From contig CM018605.1 of NCBI GenBank assembly GCA_009192285.1, positions 396,767 to 460,766 of the forward strand: a stretch of DNA of 64,000 bases, in the 5' to 3' direction. Positions 34,159-45,779 of the stretch are shown piece after piece. A program made the position numbers and the translations under genes. The stretch comes from Morchella semilibera. Its lineage: Eukaryota; Ascomycota; Pezizomycetes; Pezizales; Morchellaceae. The notes below the pieces were generated by a model. The model saw only the letters and a list, made by a program, of their open reading frames with translations. It had not been told where the DNA came from and did not search any database. Each line of letters starts with the position of its first letter. Positions within the stretch are counted from its first letter, which is position 1.

Positions 34159-35272
34159 CTATGAGAATTTCCACCGGTGACCACAAAGTTCACATGTACA
34201 GAACTAAATGGTTGTTAGTGCAACGTAACTAGACTTGGGGGTAGAGTGGTAACTCACAGTAGTCATCGGCTCATCAGCAGATCTGGTCTGAGCTTGTGTA
34301 TATGATACTCTCTTCTTTCCACACTTCCCGCAAGTAAGTTGATCACTGATACTCTTCTCGCTTTTTGGCATCATAGAGTCCTTTTCATTCTGGGCTTGGA
34401 TTTCCTGGTCCTGCTTCCTTCGCTCGGCACTAGCCATTTCTGAAGTCTCCATGGTCGCTAGACGCTCCGCTGTGATCTCGCCGGAGACTACACGGCTACG
34501 GAGGTTATTCTTAGTGTCCTTCAAGTTGAGAAACAAGACCTGCATGCGGCGGCGGTATGACGGGTCGGTCTTGGACTTGTTATTCGAGAACACAGAAGTC
34601 TCGACAGCCTTTGCAAGAGAGAAGATGTGATCACTGCTCGCATCCGATTCAAGGACGAGAGCGTCATACATCGCGCCGATACAATTGTTCCTGACATTGT
34701 CGGACGTAACCTGGTAATTGATTTTGTCCGTAGACTTATTCCTCCTGCCTGGTTCCACCTTGTTGTTGCTATCCGGCTTCTTTCCTGATGGTTTAGGAGG
34801 GGACATCGGGTTAGACCCAGTAGTTGGAGATGCTGTTGTCGTGCGCTCCTTCTTGACGTCAGAGGTCGAGCCGGGCTTTGTTTTGCTGTGCACGTCTTTC
34901 TTCCACTTTGCGACAATCTCCTTCGCAAGTTCCGAGACGGTCTTGTCGGGATTCATGCGCAATTTGTTGACAGCCATTCCAACTTTAGTATCCTACGGTA
35001 GAGCCAGTTCGCGTTAGTACGAAACAAAAGAACGTTATAATTGGTTTCTAGATTTTTTTTTCCCCCCCCGCTCATCCTCTATAGAAATTTCCCGTCTGAT
35101 CTAAGATAATATATTTGCCGGCAAAGGGGTGTCCTACTCTCAACAACTGCTCGGTGGCCACGACCTCCTTTTTTAGGGAGCCCAGAATATCTAGCAAGTA
35201 CTGGGCAGGGAGTTTCTCCCTCACTCCCCTCTCCAAATTGCTTACATGCGCCTTGACATCCTTTGAGTCCAT
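34159..35272 (-). CDS. DST1: Transcription elongation factor TFIIS
   Basis: Rescues stalled RNA polymerase II by stimulating transcript cleavage. Exons 35272-35138, 34992-34258 and 34203-34159 give 304 residues, the usual length. The N-terminal LW domain is split by intron 1 (EQLLR joined to DTKVGMAVNKLR). The central polymerase-binding domain runs from NVRNNCIGAMYDALVLESD to about RLATMETSEMASAERRKQ. The C-terminal zinc ribbon has LTCGKCGKKRVSYTQAQTRS; the catalytic acidic pair is in SADEPMTT; the second Cys pair (FCTCELCGHRWKFS) comes only from the last 45-nt exon, after a 54-nt intron. ATG 35272 is preferred to the open frame upstream because MDSKD matches the family start. Confidence 0.95.
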
Positions 35273-37694
35273 TTTTGCTTTGCGCGTTGGAGTGTGAGTA
35301 AGCGAGAGGTCGTGTTGGCTTTGTCTGTGTCGTGTGGGCGATGGGTCACGAGGAGGCTGGCTCAACGTTTGTCGCGCGACGCGGTGAGCCTGATTGATTA
35401 GGAAAGGACCGGAGTGGAATGAGCGCGGTGATCGCGGGAAAAAAGATGTGTACGGATGTTTTCGGCGACGCGAAGGGGGTGAGGAAGGTGATGAGAAGAG
35501 AAACAGACTGCACAGGACTGACGGCTTCTAGGTCATTCCTTTGATGGTCAACGTATGTCGTTTAGACACACTACGCACGTGACCTCCTGCGCTGAAGTGC
35601 AGGTCGGTCTTAGGGCATGGGGTTCAAAAGTTAGTAAGCATTCATGGGTGGTCACTCGCCAGGTTAATACACCATGTACTACAGTGTCAAGGGTAAGTGG
35701 CCAATGGTCACCTCCAGGCTCTACCCACTTACCTTTGACCGTAGGACATCTAGCTCCCCTCCCCAAGTCCTCTGTGGTACTTGTACCTAGTTACATACGT
35801 GCAGCTAAATAGCTAACCTTATATCTCCAACTACCTATTGATCCTAAGATATAAGAAGAGCCCTTGACGATCCTGGAGCGTTCCGGAAACAGCCTATAGA
35901 AAGAGAGCTGTGGGAATTGGGGTCAAGAAGCCAATATTGTGTGGCAGTTCTCAACCTAGTTCCAGAATTATTTCCTTAATTAATTTCTCGGCGGTGCTGA
36001 CTGATCCCCTCCCTTTTAATCAATGATGTTCTAGCACACTGCCAGCTCATGAGTCCCCACTTATAAGTCCCACCCTCTATTCTCGCCTTTCCTCCCTAAG
36101 TATATGAAAGGCCTAAAAAGACACATTTGCTTAAGGAGGGCTATAAGACGGTCCGGGCCACGTCACGCTTCTAGTAACGTTGTATCGTTATATTTATTTA
36201 TTTCAGTTACTTACACCAGCAGCTCTCTGAAGTAAGTATCTTAAAGAGTAGATTATATCTTGATTGTATTGATGATAATCCTCTCAGGAGAAGGTGAGCC
36301 TTCTTCCTTTAGCTAACATTGGTTGTTGCCACCTCTACTATCGCTACCTTTCTCATACTCGCCTGTGACTACGTTACTTCTACACTCGCTTGAACCCGTA
36401 CATGTATACTCATTATACAGGGCTACTACACTCTCTAATGTTTCCCAGAGACCTACTGTAGTCGATTCGCAGGCGATGTGCGCTCTACTCTGTACGTTCC
36501 CCCTTCTAAACAATACTAATTCACATTAGTTACGATCGAGCGAGCTGTTGGCTCAACACCAACATACGAACAGGGTCCCAACAAAGGGCACTAGTCTCGA
36601 GACATTATTCTGAGACCCCTCGAGATAAGCCGATTGATAATGAGAGAGTTCATCTTAACAGGAGCTCTAGCCCCCCGAATTTATGGATTACCCCAATTGC
36701 AACCATTGAGGCGGGGACCATATTATCTAGGGGTATTGAAGAGGTTTTAAATAGCATATAAAGCGGGATGGGAAGTAGTCTAAGTTGGCGTCTCGTCTCA
36801 TGTTCCAACTCATCCTTATACTAGACACATATATTTATTCAGGAAGAGTTGATTATTCGAAGCTGTCGCCAAATAGCACTACTAGTCTACTGCTACTCAT
36901 AGAGGAACTTCTTCTTTTTAAGCCGCCTATTCCCCAGTTATGTTGCGGTATATATCTTACAAGGGAAAACTATCCATGAAGGTCAACCTGATTGGTACCA
37001 ATCAACCCACCCGGCTTCTTCCTCGAAATATTCATATTTTTTTTTACCGCAGTAATACTGCCTAGTTGTTTTCTAGACATCTGTTGGGTCAGGTACCTGG
37101 TCCTCCAGGAGAAATAATGACTGAATCACAGAATATCACTCGGAGTATCTCAGGCCCAGATTTTTTCGACCTTGGACTTATAATGGGGCGGTACAAGCCG
37201 CCCTGAAAGCATAAGACTATTCCAATATCCTTCCCCGGCCTGTGTGTCAATCGTATATTTTCATGCGCAAAGGCTAATTATTGACCGTCTGCTTGCGGTA
37301 GTGAGCCTTGGGCTTAGGGTAGGAATTTGAGACGATTTACGATAAGATGACTATTAATGGCAGATTTAAAAGCTATCATTAAGTAACTATAAATAATCAT
37401 TGTCGTTTTATATGGTCAGCTTCATGGATGGTTCAGCCTATACCTCAGTCGCACGATGGACGATCTCGTTTTCACCCACGCCATAGGCCTTACCTACACA
37501 AAGCCTTATCTTCCTCTCAGCTAGCCGTAAATAAAGATATTCCACTTGGCACCCCTCCGTCTACGTCTACACTTTTACAATTCCATTCATACCCTTACTC
37601 CCCTCCAAACAAAGAACTAACCACAACCCACAACCCAACCCCATATAATCCCCTTCTCCTCTCCCCACGACCACTCACCACCTTAAACTCAACC
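35273..37694. other. Intergenic, AT-rich
   Basis: About 2.4 kb upstream of both TFIIS (-) and the orphan gene (+). Contains one TACATGTA (about 36399) and one bipartite motif site (37126-37142). No exon is supported, and no transposon family is recognisable. Confidence 0.55.
37126..37142 (-). promoter_or_regulatory. Bipartite motif site 11
   Basis: On the minus strand: CGAGTGAT, spacer attct, GTGA. Lies 0.55 kb upstream of the orphan gene. Confidence 0.4.
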
Positions 37695-38446
37695 ATGGAA
37701 ACCTCTAGCTCCACCTCCACGCCTTCACTCCCCGAGATACTACACGGGCGCCTCTCCCGGCGCCGCCGCGTCTCCTCTCTCATCCCACGAACCCTCATCC
37801 GCTCCCTTCCCGCCCCCGCATTCACGCACACCTCACTTCCGACGCTCCGCGCCGCCCATCAGATCAAGCTTAGAGCCGCCGCATCCCGCGCTCCCGCGGT
37901 GCGAGACGAGACAAACACCTACCCGTACCCGGTTATTGTTGTTTGGCGGGGGAAGTATTTCCCCGTTTTCCCAGGAAGTACGGAGGGCGGGAGGATCACG
38001 AATGGGAGGTTAACGGCTGCAAAGGTGAGTGGGATACCCGGAAGGGCGTGGGCAGTGAGGGAGCTGATGGGAAGGTGCGGCGGACTAGATGAATGAGCCC
38101 TTGCTCTTGACGGCGCTGTGGGCGAAGCGCCCGCTGTGGGAGATGTATGAGTCGATCAAGGAGGTACTAAGCGCGGGGTGGGGATACAATAACGAGAAGG
38201 ACGAATATGTGCTCAACATTTGGGGGTACTATGAGGTTTGTTCTTTCCCTGTCTTCCCTTCTTCTTCATATCATGATTTATGGTTGGTTTGGTTAATTAA
38301 TTATTTAATTTCACCAGGGCACAACGTCACACACAACGCTAGACGACGTGTGCAGGGGGTATTTCGCGAAACATGAGGATGGGGGTAGGAGAAGGGGGCC
38401 CCTCGTCTTGGGCTTTAGGCCGTATGGGTGGGTGCAGACTGATTAA
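37695..38446 (+). CDS. Orphan protein, three exons
   Basis: Unrecognised. Exons 37695-38024, 38089-38235 and 38318-38446 give 201 residues, with GTGAGT and GTTTGT donors, CTAG and CCAG acceptors and phase 0 junctions. The N-terminus is basic and Ser/Pro-rich (GRLSRRRRVSSLIPRTLIRS), then YPYPVIVVWRGKYFPVFPGS, WEMYESIKEVLSAGWGYNN and a C-terminal GPLVLGFRPYGWVQTD. No signal peptide or membrane segment. The consistent splicing and the return to a clean stop make it a real gene; probably lineage-specific. The open frame upstream of 37695 is low-complexity and I do not include it. Confidence 0.72.
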
Positions 38447-41138
38447 TTAAGCCGGAGGGTGTGGTGAGCTCTTTGTTTGGCCGCGCACATATTGTGAGGG
38501 ACAAAGAATCGGTTTTTGCATGTATTTTTATATCAAGTTCGAGGCCCGAGGATGAAAATGCAACGTCTTTCCCGGTGCTCACACATGTATTCTTTAAAGC
38601 TCTGATTAATTCCACAGCCCCGATAATTAATGAAATAGTTGTGAGCTCCTCAGGCAGGCGGAGAGGGTTAGGGTTAGTTATTCGTAATATCAATGATCAG
38701 AACGCATGTTATTCCAAATAAGAACTGCAGGTCTATTGTCATATTCAAGAAAGGCTTTGTATCCTTGCGGCCCAAGTGACGACTGTAAGCGGATCTGCAC
38801 GGTTTCGACCGACCGCTTGGCATCCAAGTTTTTTTTTACAGCATTCCAATCATTTCCTCCTCACCTAACCCTAGCCAGCCCGGTCCCCAGCCCAACCCAG
38901 CAATTAATTAATTGATGCATGTACTCCAGACCCAGAACCTAAGGCGTTGATCTACATGTAGTCCACCCAAGTATAACGACCAGAGATACCAACCGCACTA
39001 CTACGTACAGTCTCGGAAATGGGGGTAGGGGTGTGGCCGTGCGGCTACGGTCTTCAGTCGATCAAGGATACCGGTTTAAGCCAGCATCGTAAGTAGAATA
39101 CCCAGAATCACTAGCGTAATGGCTGGAATGCGGTAGTCAGTTTCTGCCCATTTCCAGTACTGTACGTACGTACATGGCTACATGTACTACCTACATAAGT
39201 ACATACTTGTACATGTACCTACCCCCTCACACAACCCTAACCCGCCAACAATATCGCTCAAGCTAAGGGGTGGCCCACCTCGATCCCCTAGCGGGCACCA
39301 CAGATACGACCTATAGCTACGTACATATGCATTTACAGTACCCACCACATATCCTCCACTATCCCCGTATCTGTATGTGCCAAGTCCGGACCAAGGCTAC
39401 GAACCAAACCTCTGCACGGATTTCGTCTGCATACAAGTACATAGTTCTTCTCACCCAGAGTTAGGATTCAACGAGGGGGTTTTTTTTTCGAGAAAGAACA
39501 GTGTCTACGTTTACACACGTTTCTAGTAGCCCAGTTTGTTTTGTAGCTAGTACATGTAGTGGCGCTGGTTCTCTCGTGAGCATTTACATATCTCTCTGCC
39601 TGCCTGGTGATGGTTCGATTAATTGACTACATGCACATCCACTGGACTATCCCACTCACAGCAACACAGGAAACGTATACAGCCATCCACGGGCCATAAG
39701 TATGTACATCACAATCAGCACCCGCACACACAGCGAGCAAAAAGTTACGTTGCTACGTCTCAAACAAAACCAATGCAATTATATCAACGCCTTCTCCAAC
39801 CCCCCCCCCCCACCCCACTATCCAAGTCATAGGCCGTCCCCACAATCACACACTAGGCCCCCCAACCTTATACTACGAACTGTGCGCCAAGCCCCGCTGC
39901 GGCGATCACGACGGGGCGCCCCGAGTGATACCCCATGAACCCGGCCCACTACCCACAACGTCATCAAACTCTCCATCGCCAGCTAAATCTCGAGAGCCCC
40001 GATGCCCTGCATTCAAGAATATACATACATTAGACCTATCTGCAACCCCCCTCCCCCCAACCCCCACAAGGAGGGTTATCTATCTATACACACGTGGGTA
40101 ATCACTGTACGCCCACTGTAAACCCACTAACATGATGTACTCAACGCTCGTGGTGGTGGGCGAGCGTAGATCTTCTAAGGTAACCTCTCCTTCCTATCCG
40201 GGAAATACGGCCGGTACACCCGATGAGATCGGGTCTCTAAAGCTTGAGTCTTCCGCGCCGACGGGCGTATATAATTATGTATATCGACACCCGATACAGG
40301 GACATACGGGCCATGGGCCGAGTGCAGATTCAATCTACTTCTACAATGCGACGTAACACCAGAATAGCTCCCCCTCGTGTCCCAAATTGGAGAAAGCCCC
40401 GGTATCGTAAGGGAGGGGGTGGTATCACACTTTCTGCAGCTTATACTCATCTCCGGAGCCGTTAGACAACGATAGACTGACCATTGACAGGTGGCCTTGA
40501 AGTATGACGACGATGTATACCAATAGACCCCCTTCCCCCGGATCACCTCTACTACTTCGTGTATATACTAATGCAGCACGTTCAGCCCTCACCACCATAC
40601 AAGCACCAAAACTAAATCAACTCTCCAGTATCATTACTCTCTACAAACTCCTCTCTACTCCTCGGCCCTCATTGCTATCATAGCAATCCCGCTAAGCTAA
40701 GCCAACCCGCACACCCAAGACCTCCGAAAACGCCGATCGGTTCGAACGCAAGCCATAAACATAAAACAAGAAGCAGGTCCCACACACCGCCAACAGAACA
40801 GCGGGAAAAAGAAAACCAAGGGAAAGAAAGAGGAAGGAAAAAAGCAAAAAAAAAAAACAGGAGGGAAAAAAAACCGCTACACCTCCATGGAGGGAGAGAT
40901 AGGCCAACAACGTAAGGATAGAGTAAATAAGGAAAGATGGGAGTAAAAGACGTTAAAAATCCAAACTATATAAAAGAACTAGAACTATGAACTGAGTAAG
41001 ACAGGACGGAGATGCAGAGTAGTGTTTGCAGTAGTATGGCTGGTGAGGGGGAATAGACGAAATGCTAGATAGGTATACAACGTGTTCGATGTAGAGAGAG
41101 GCATAAAATAGGCATAAAAATACCTAAAATACTAGCCT
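38447..41138. other. Intergenic region between convergent genes
   Basis: 2.7 kb without a supported gene. Features: two short telomere-like stretches (GGGTTAGGGTTAG at about 38665; CCCTAACCC at about 39235), four TACATGTA octamers (38955-39555), C runs near 39800 and 40055, and A-rich tracts near 40850. One bipartite motif site at 39922. Confidence 0.55.
39922..39938 (+). promoter_or_regulatory. Bipartite motif site 12
   Basis: CGAGTGAT, spacer acccc, ATGA. Shares the acccc spacer with site 13. Confidence 0.4.
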
Positions 41139-42549
41139 CTAAGCTTCACCATCAAGGAGTAAGTACTGTAGGATATCACTTAGAGTCAAGACTCCCTTGA
41201 AGATATTCTGGCTGTCAACAATCATAAGCCTGTGCACGCGAGAACGGCGGATTGTGTCAAAGATGGCATCTAGACGGTCTTGAGGGGAGCAAGTATGGAT
41301 CCCGGGAAAGTCCTAATTATTATTAGATATGGGATTGTAAAGGGGGGGGGGGCGGGAGGTTTGCTTACGTCGGGGCGTTTTAGGAGAGCTTCTCCGACAC
41401 TGAGATTGAGCTCGTCATAGCTACCTCCCTTGATAAGGGTTAGGACATCGACAGATTCGTAAATATTTAAAAGCACCCCTATACACACATGAGTAACCGC
41501 TCTCTAAGCATTGAGGAGGGGATGGTACCTCTTGAATCCACAATTGGAACACTACTAACGTCCTTCTCAACCAATTTATGGATAACGTCAATAACCGGCG
41601 TTTCCATGTTCGCCGTGCTCACATTCTCGTAAGTGCCAATCCCTAGATCACATATAGGCTTGCGCAGCATCTGCGTTTCGCGCACATTTACCGCCACGAA
41701 CTTCAATATACGGAACTGCGTCAACACCGATACAACCATCTCTTGTTGCGTCTCGTCGTCAAAGTCAATTAACGGGATACGGCGAGCGCGAGACTTGAGC
41801 ATGCGCCTACAGGCATCGTATAGAGGCACAAGTGGGTGGACGGAAACAGTTTCAATTGGCGTTACGCCTATGGCCCGCTCGATTTCTATCCGCACACACA
41901 CATTAAGTTAGCACTGATTCCAATCCAGCCCAGTTTCACATGATAGAGAAGAAAAAAAGGAAAAAAAAGAAAGAAAAAAAAAGAAAAAGGAAATCCATAC
42001 CTCTCAAACTATCTAACCGGAAACCCTCAATCTCCTCAAACTTCTCTGGGTACTGCCAATAGTACTGGATGACATTTATGTAGTCTGAGCTCGTAAGCAA
42101 TCCCGCAAATGTCGACGTCTTTGAGTTCCATAACGGAGCCGACACGATTCCTGCACCCGCCGCTTTAGCTCTCTACAGTTTCACAAACGTCCCGGGGAGG
42201 CTCATTCCTAACCGTTGTGGACGAGAATGTTCAGACTCTTTTTAACTAGTAAACTTGTATCCAACACCACAAGCCTGAAGCTGACTGGCAATACGTCATA
42301 CGTAGTTCTAACCTTTAGGAAATCGCGGATAGCACGCTGCAACGGAAGTCAGTCAGTGAGTTAGCTATCTCAACATCTCGCAACATAGGAAGTGACGAGA
42401 AGGGGAGGGGGGCATACCAATCCCTCAGCCTGCTCCTTATCAACGATGTCTATGGGTTGACGACTCTGCTTCTGCTGCGGGCGCAGGAAGGACGAAGGGC
42501 CGACTGGACTTGGAGGACGTTGGGTAGAACCGGGAACAGATTCAGACAT
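41139..42549 (-). CDS. SNF4: AMPK/SNF1 complex gamma subunit (Snf4)
   Basis: Nucleotide-sensing regulatory subunit of the SNF1/AMPK kinase. Six exons: 42549-42418, 42336-42213, 42150-42001, 41885-41529, 41478-41369 and 41312-41139, total 348 residues, all phases matching. Four CBS motifs in tandem: [17 protein letters not shown] and [76 protein letters not shown] and [13 protein letters not shown]; then [40 protein letters not shown] and [20 protein letters not shown] ending near [14 protein letters not shown]. The short N-terminal tail ([15 protein letters not shown]) is disordered. The third intron is purine-rich on the plus strand. Confidence 0.95.
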
Positions 42550-42659
42550 GGTTCTGCACGGGGGTTTCCAGAGCCCAGCAGCAGGTGCATTGATGGGTGG
42601 AATGTCGCGGGAAGTAGGGCGTGGGAGAAGATGGGGGCGGGGCGGGGGGGTTTATGTTG

Positions 42660-42702
42660 AAGGAGGAAGAGGAGGAGGAGGAGGAGGAGGAGGAGGAGGT
42701 GA
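42660..42702. repeat. GGA/GAG trinucleotide repeat
   Basis: About twelve near-perfect GGA triplets, 110 bp upstream of the SNF4 start codon. Probably in its promoter or leader. Confidence 0.9.
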
Positions 42703-42925
42703 GGTGGGATAGATCGTCACTTCTAGTCTAGTCCGTCCCGAGAGAGAGTTGGAAAGGTTGCGTTGGTAGGATAATGCGTAGCGATCGCTGACAGATGCGG
42801 GAAGTGTGGGGGAAAGTTGTGGAACTAGATAACTTTTGGCGGGGGGGGTACGGGGGGGTAGGAGCGTGGTGGAGCTCGCGTGTTGCGGTACGCGCGATAA
42901 CCTTCTTCGATATTGTGCTCCTACA

Positions 42926-43065
42926 TAGACCAGCTTGCCCATCAGAGAGCGCGGCCCCTCAACGAGCGTACACCCAAAATTTGGTGGGTAGCATCCGTTG
43001 CAACGGGAAAAATTGCAGGCAACGCTCGTTGATGGGCCGTGCTCGTTTATGGGCAAGCTGGTCTA
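42926..43065. mobile_element. MITE-like element with about 46-bp inverted repeats
   Basis: The outer 17 bp (TAGACCAGCTTGCCCAT at 42926-42942) are exactly inverted at 43049-43065. The arms continue inward to about 42971 and 43020 with few mismatches (GAGCGCGGCCCCTCAACGAG against its near-complement). About 140 bp in total, non-coding. It sits 0.38 kb upstream of SNF4. The right end runs into a TACATGTA octamer. No clear target duplication. Confidence 0.8.
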
Positions 43066-45779
43066 CATGTACCGGTACTCTACGAGTCTATATATGTTTT
43101 CTCCTCTGTGATACGACGATACCTTCCCAAGTACATTTTATCCTGCATGGCTCTCCCCGAAATACATACAAAGCATGTGCTACATATGTCATACAGCACA
43201 GTACAAGGTAGTATGCATTATGGCGACAGCCAACTGCAAGTACTCCGCATTCCACACGTTCATTTGCGCCTGGGATCGCGACGAGGATTCTCTTAATTAA
43301 AGGCACGTCGGTGGATGTAAATAGCACCCAGGTGAGATGGAGCCGCCGATATCACAAGTGAAATCGAAATCCTCCCAAGTGGAAAGATTAATCAGGTTGT
43401 TGCGCGCAAATGATAAATCAGCAGACTCAATCGCACCAATATACAACCATGGCGAGTACATGTGTTTACTCCACATCTCTATATGTCATATGTACATGTA
43501 CCTCCCAATCCATGTACTCTACATCATGTCGTACGACGTTCCTTCTCGGGGGGTAGGCCGAGTCACCATCCTCCATTCCAGGCCTTACAATGCCCTTTGT
43601 CCCGAATGACGGGGTAATGATATTAATTCGAGGCGCGCTTAGGGCGTGTAGCCGCGCCGCTTGCTAGCCTCAACTCAGACTTTAGCGAGCACAGGAAAGG
43701 TTCATTATTCAATGGTATTCCAGTGTCAGCAACGTTGATGAGTAATTGTAATTTTTTTCAATGCCATGGGTTTTAAGTAATTGCATGCGATGTTGTAGCC
43801 TTCTGCAGAATTAATATATAAGCCCGCCTGGGCAGCCTTGTTCCCCATCGCACTGCTCATTTCAACAATGAGTGTTACAGCGCAAAAAATCAAATGCCGA
43901 GAAGATAACACCCAATACGAGGACAGGGTTTGAGCAGATCATCTCATATCAAGACCCCTCAAATCGTGGACACGTAATTATTTCCGCTCAGCCAGCCGGT
44001 AAATTGAACCAGTCACTGGTTTACGGCGGAACTGTTTCGAGAAACCAGTTCATATGCAAACCAGTACTCTGTTCTCCAATACTTTATCGTAGGGGAACAG
44101 GGCTAGTATTCGCAGAAACTCTACCTGGGTAAGTGTGGTGGATTAGCATAGGAACGAATACCAGCTGGCCAGATGATATGATCTATGAGAAACGGTATAT
44201 AGCATCAGTGGAGACGGAACAAAAAGACCGTCAAATAGAGGAGACACCCTGATACCAAAGAAAGTCGGTCCCTTCGTCTTCTTGGGCGCCGTTGCTATCT
44301 GATCTAGATCCTTGAGTTCTAGAAAGTAACAAAAAGAGGTTAATCTCTTTTAGGAGTGGGTGGGCAGGGTGTCACAAGTCTACTGCAAGCCACCATAAAC
44401 CTACCGCCTATATCTCTTCAATTTACCCAATCAGCCCTCCTCGCACATCATTAAACTCTACTATCCCCAAGCAGTCCGCGGCCACTGAGTATAATTGATT
44501 GATAAGTCCAGCAATTAAGGACATAGTATCTACGATCTACTTAGAGATATACGGATGCTGTGTCGAGGCTTGGTTCCAGCCTCCCGCCCCTAGTTGAGAC
44601 CCGCCAGTATTGAGGTAGGTACAGTACTGGAGTACTCCCAGGCGATTTAAGCTTGAGTGTAGAGGATATCAGGTATGAAATGTACCGTACAGGGTGCAGA
44701 AAAAAGGTAATGGGGTATCGGGAGTAGGTGCAGATCTACTTTATGTGCGTGTAAATTGTATCCTAAGCCTCCCCTCATCTCATGTTACGTTGCGTGTGTA
44801 CTTGCAAGAGGCGGACACAAAGCCATGTAGCGCAGCAAGGCTCTTCCAGCACATCACGTACGTCATGCAGTGTAGGGAGCCGTGATGCTGCTTTAGCATG
44901 ACAGCTTGGAAACTTTAGTATTTAAGGGGGATTTCATCCGACTCTCATGACAGAACCACCTCCGACATCCATCATACTTCTAGAGAAGCATGTATCTCCC
45001 CAGGCTTGTTCGTAGCCATCCTATAGAGAACAGCAAGCTGTCCGTGGGGAATTGATACGAGACTACATAGTATTTCCCCCTATCCGCACTCAACGTTTAA
45101 GATTTCGGGAAAGCTACACTATCAATAAAGAAGAATGCCGCCAGCTACAGCCCTACCCTGGATGTCTTTCCTCACTCTAAAGTTTTTTGAGACTGACTAG
45201 GCCAGCGGTATTGATGAAGCCCCTATTACATTAATGTTTGTTCAGAGCCAGTGCTGGATTATTGCTGGCGGCTTTAGCGTGATCAGTTCCTGGGGATAAC
45301 GATCCGGTAGATGACGGTCATCACCCTAGTGCTCTCACCTTCTCTAGTTTTCCAAAGTTGAATATCAATTATAACGATAAAACTATGGCTAAACTAAATT
45401 GGTGTAAAGGTTTCCAGATCCGTCCTTAGAGCCAATGCTCCTCTGGTCAGCGGCATTGAGTTTTTACATGCAGCTAGCCCGCAGTGTTTAGCAAAGAACC
45501 CAGGCACCATAGTATCGCTGTACTTGTCTGCGCACAACTCTCCCACATGCGCAGCATGAGCCCCCCAAAACAAATGGTAACCTCAACAACCAACACCAGT
45601 CAATTGGAATTTCCTTCCATCAAATCCCATCTCAACCGCCATCCCCTTTTCGTCTTCCCATCATCCCCATCATCATCATCCCGCCTTCATCCCGCCCCTA
45701 GCACATCTCATTCCGGCTTCATCCGTTATCTTCATCCGTTATCGATAACATCTCATCCGCGCTACTTCCTCTTTGAATC

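Larger units (their letters stand above)
42550..45779. other. Intergenic region upstream of SNF4 and TFIIA genes
   Basis: 3.2 kb between divergent genes. Contains a GGA trinucleotide run (42660-42702), the MITE-like element at 42926-43065 and G runs near 42841. The rest (43070-45480) is AT-rich with no supported exon, including the frames at 43088-43327 and 43872-44132. Confidence 0.55.

Noticed and set aside
43872-44132. 86-codon plus-strand frame
   Set aside because: No homology-like features, no splice context, AT-rich intergenic composition.
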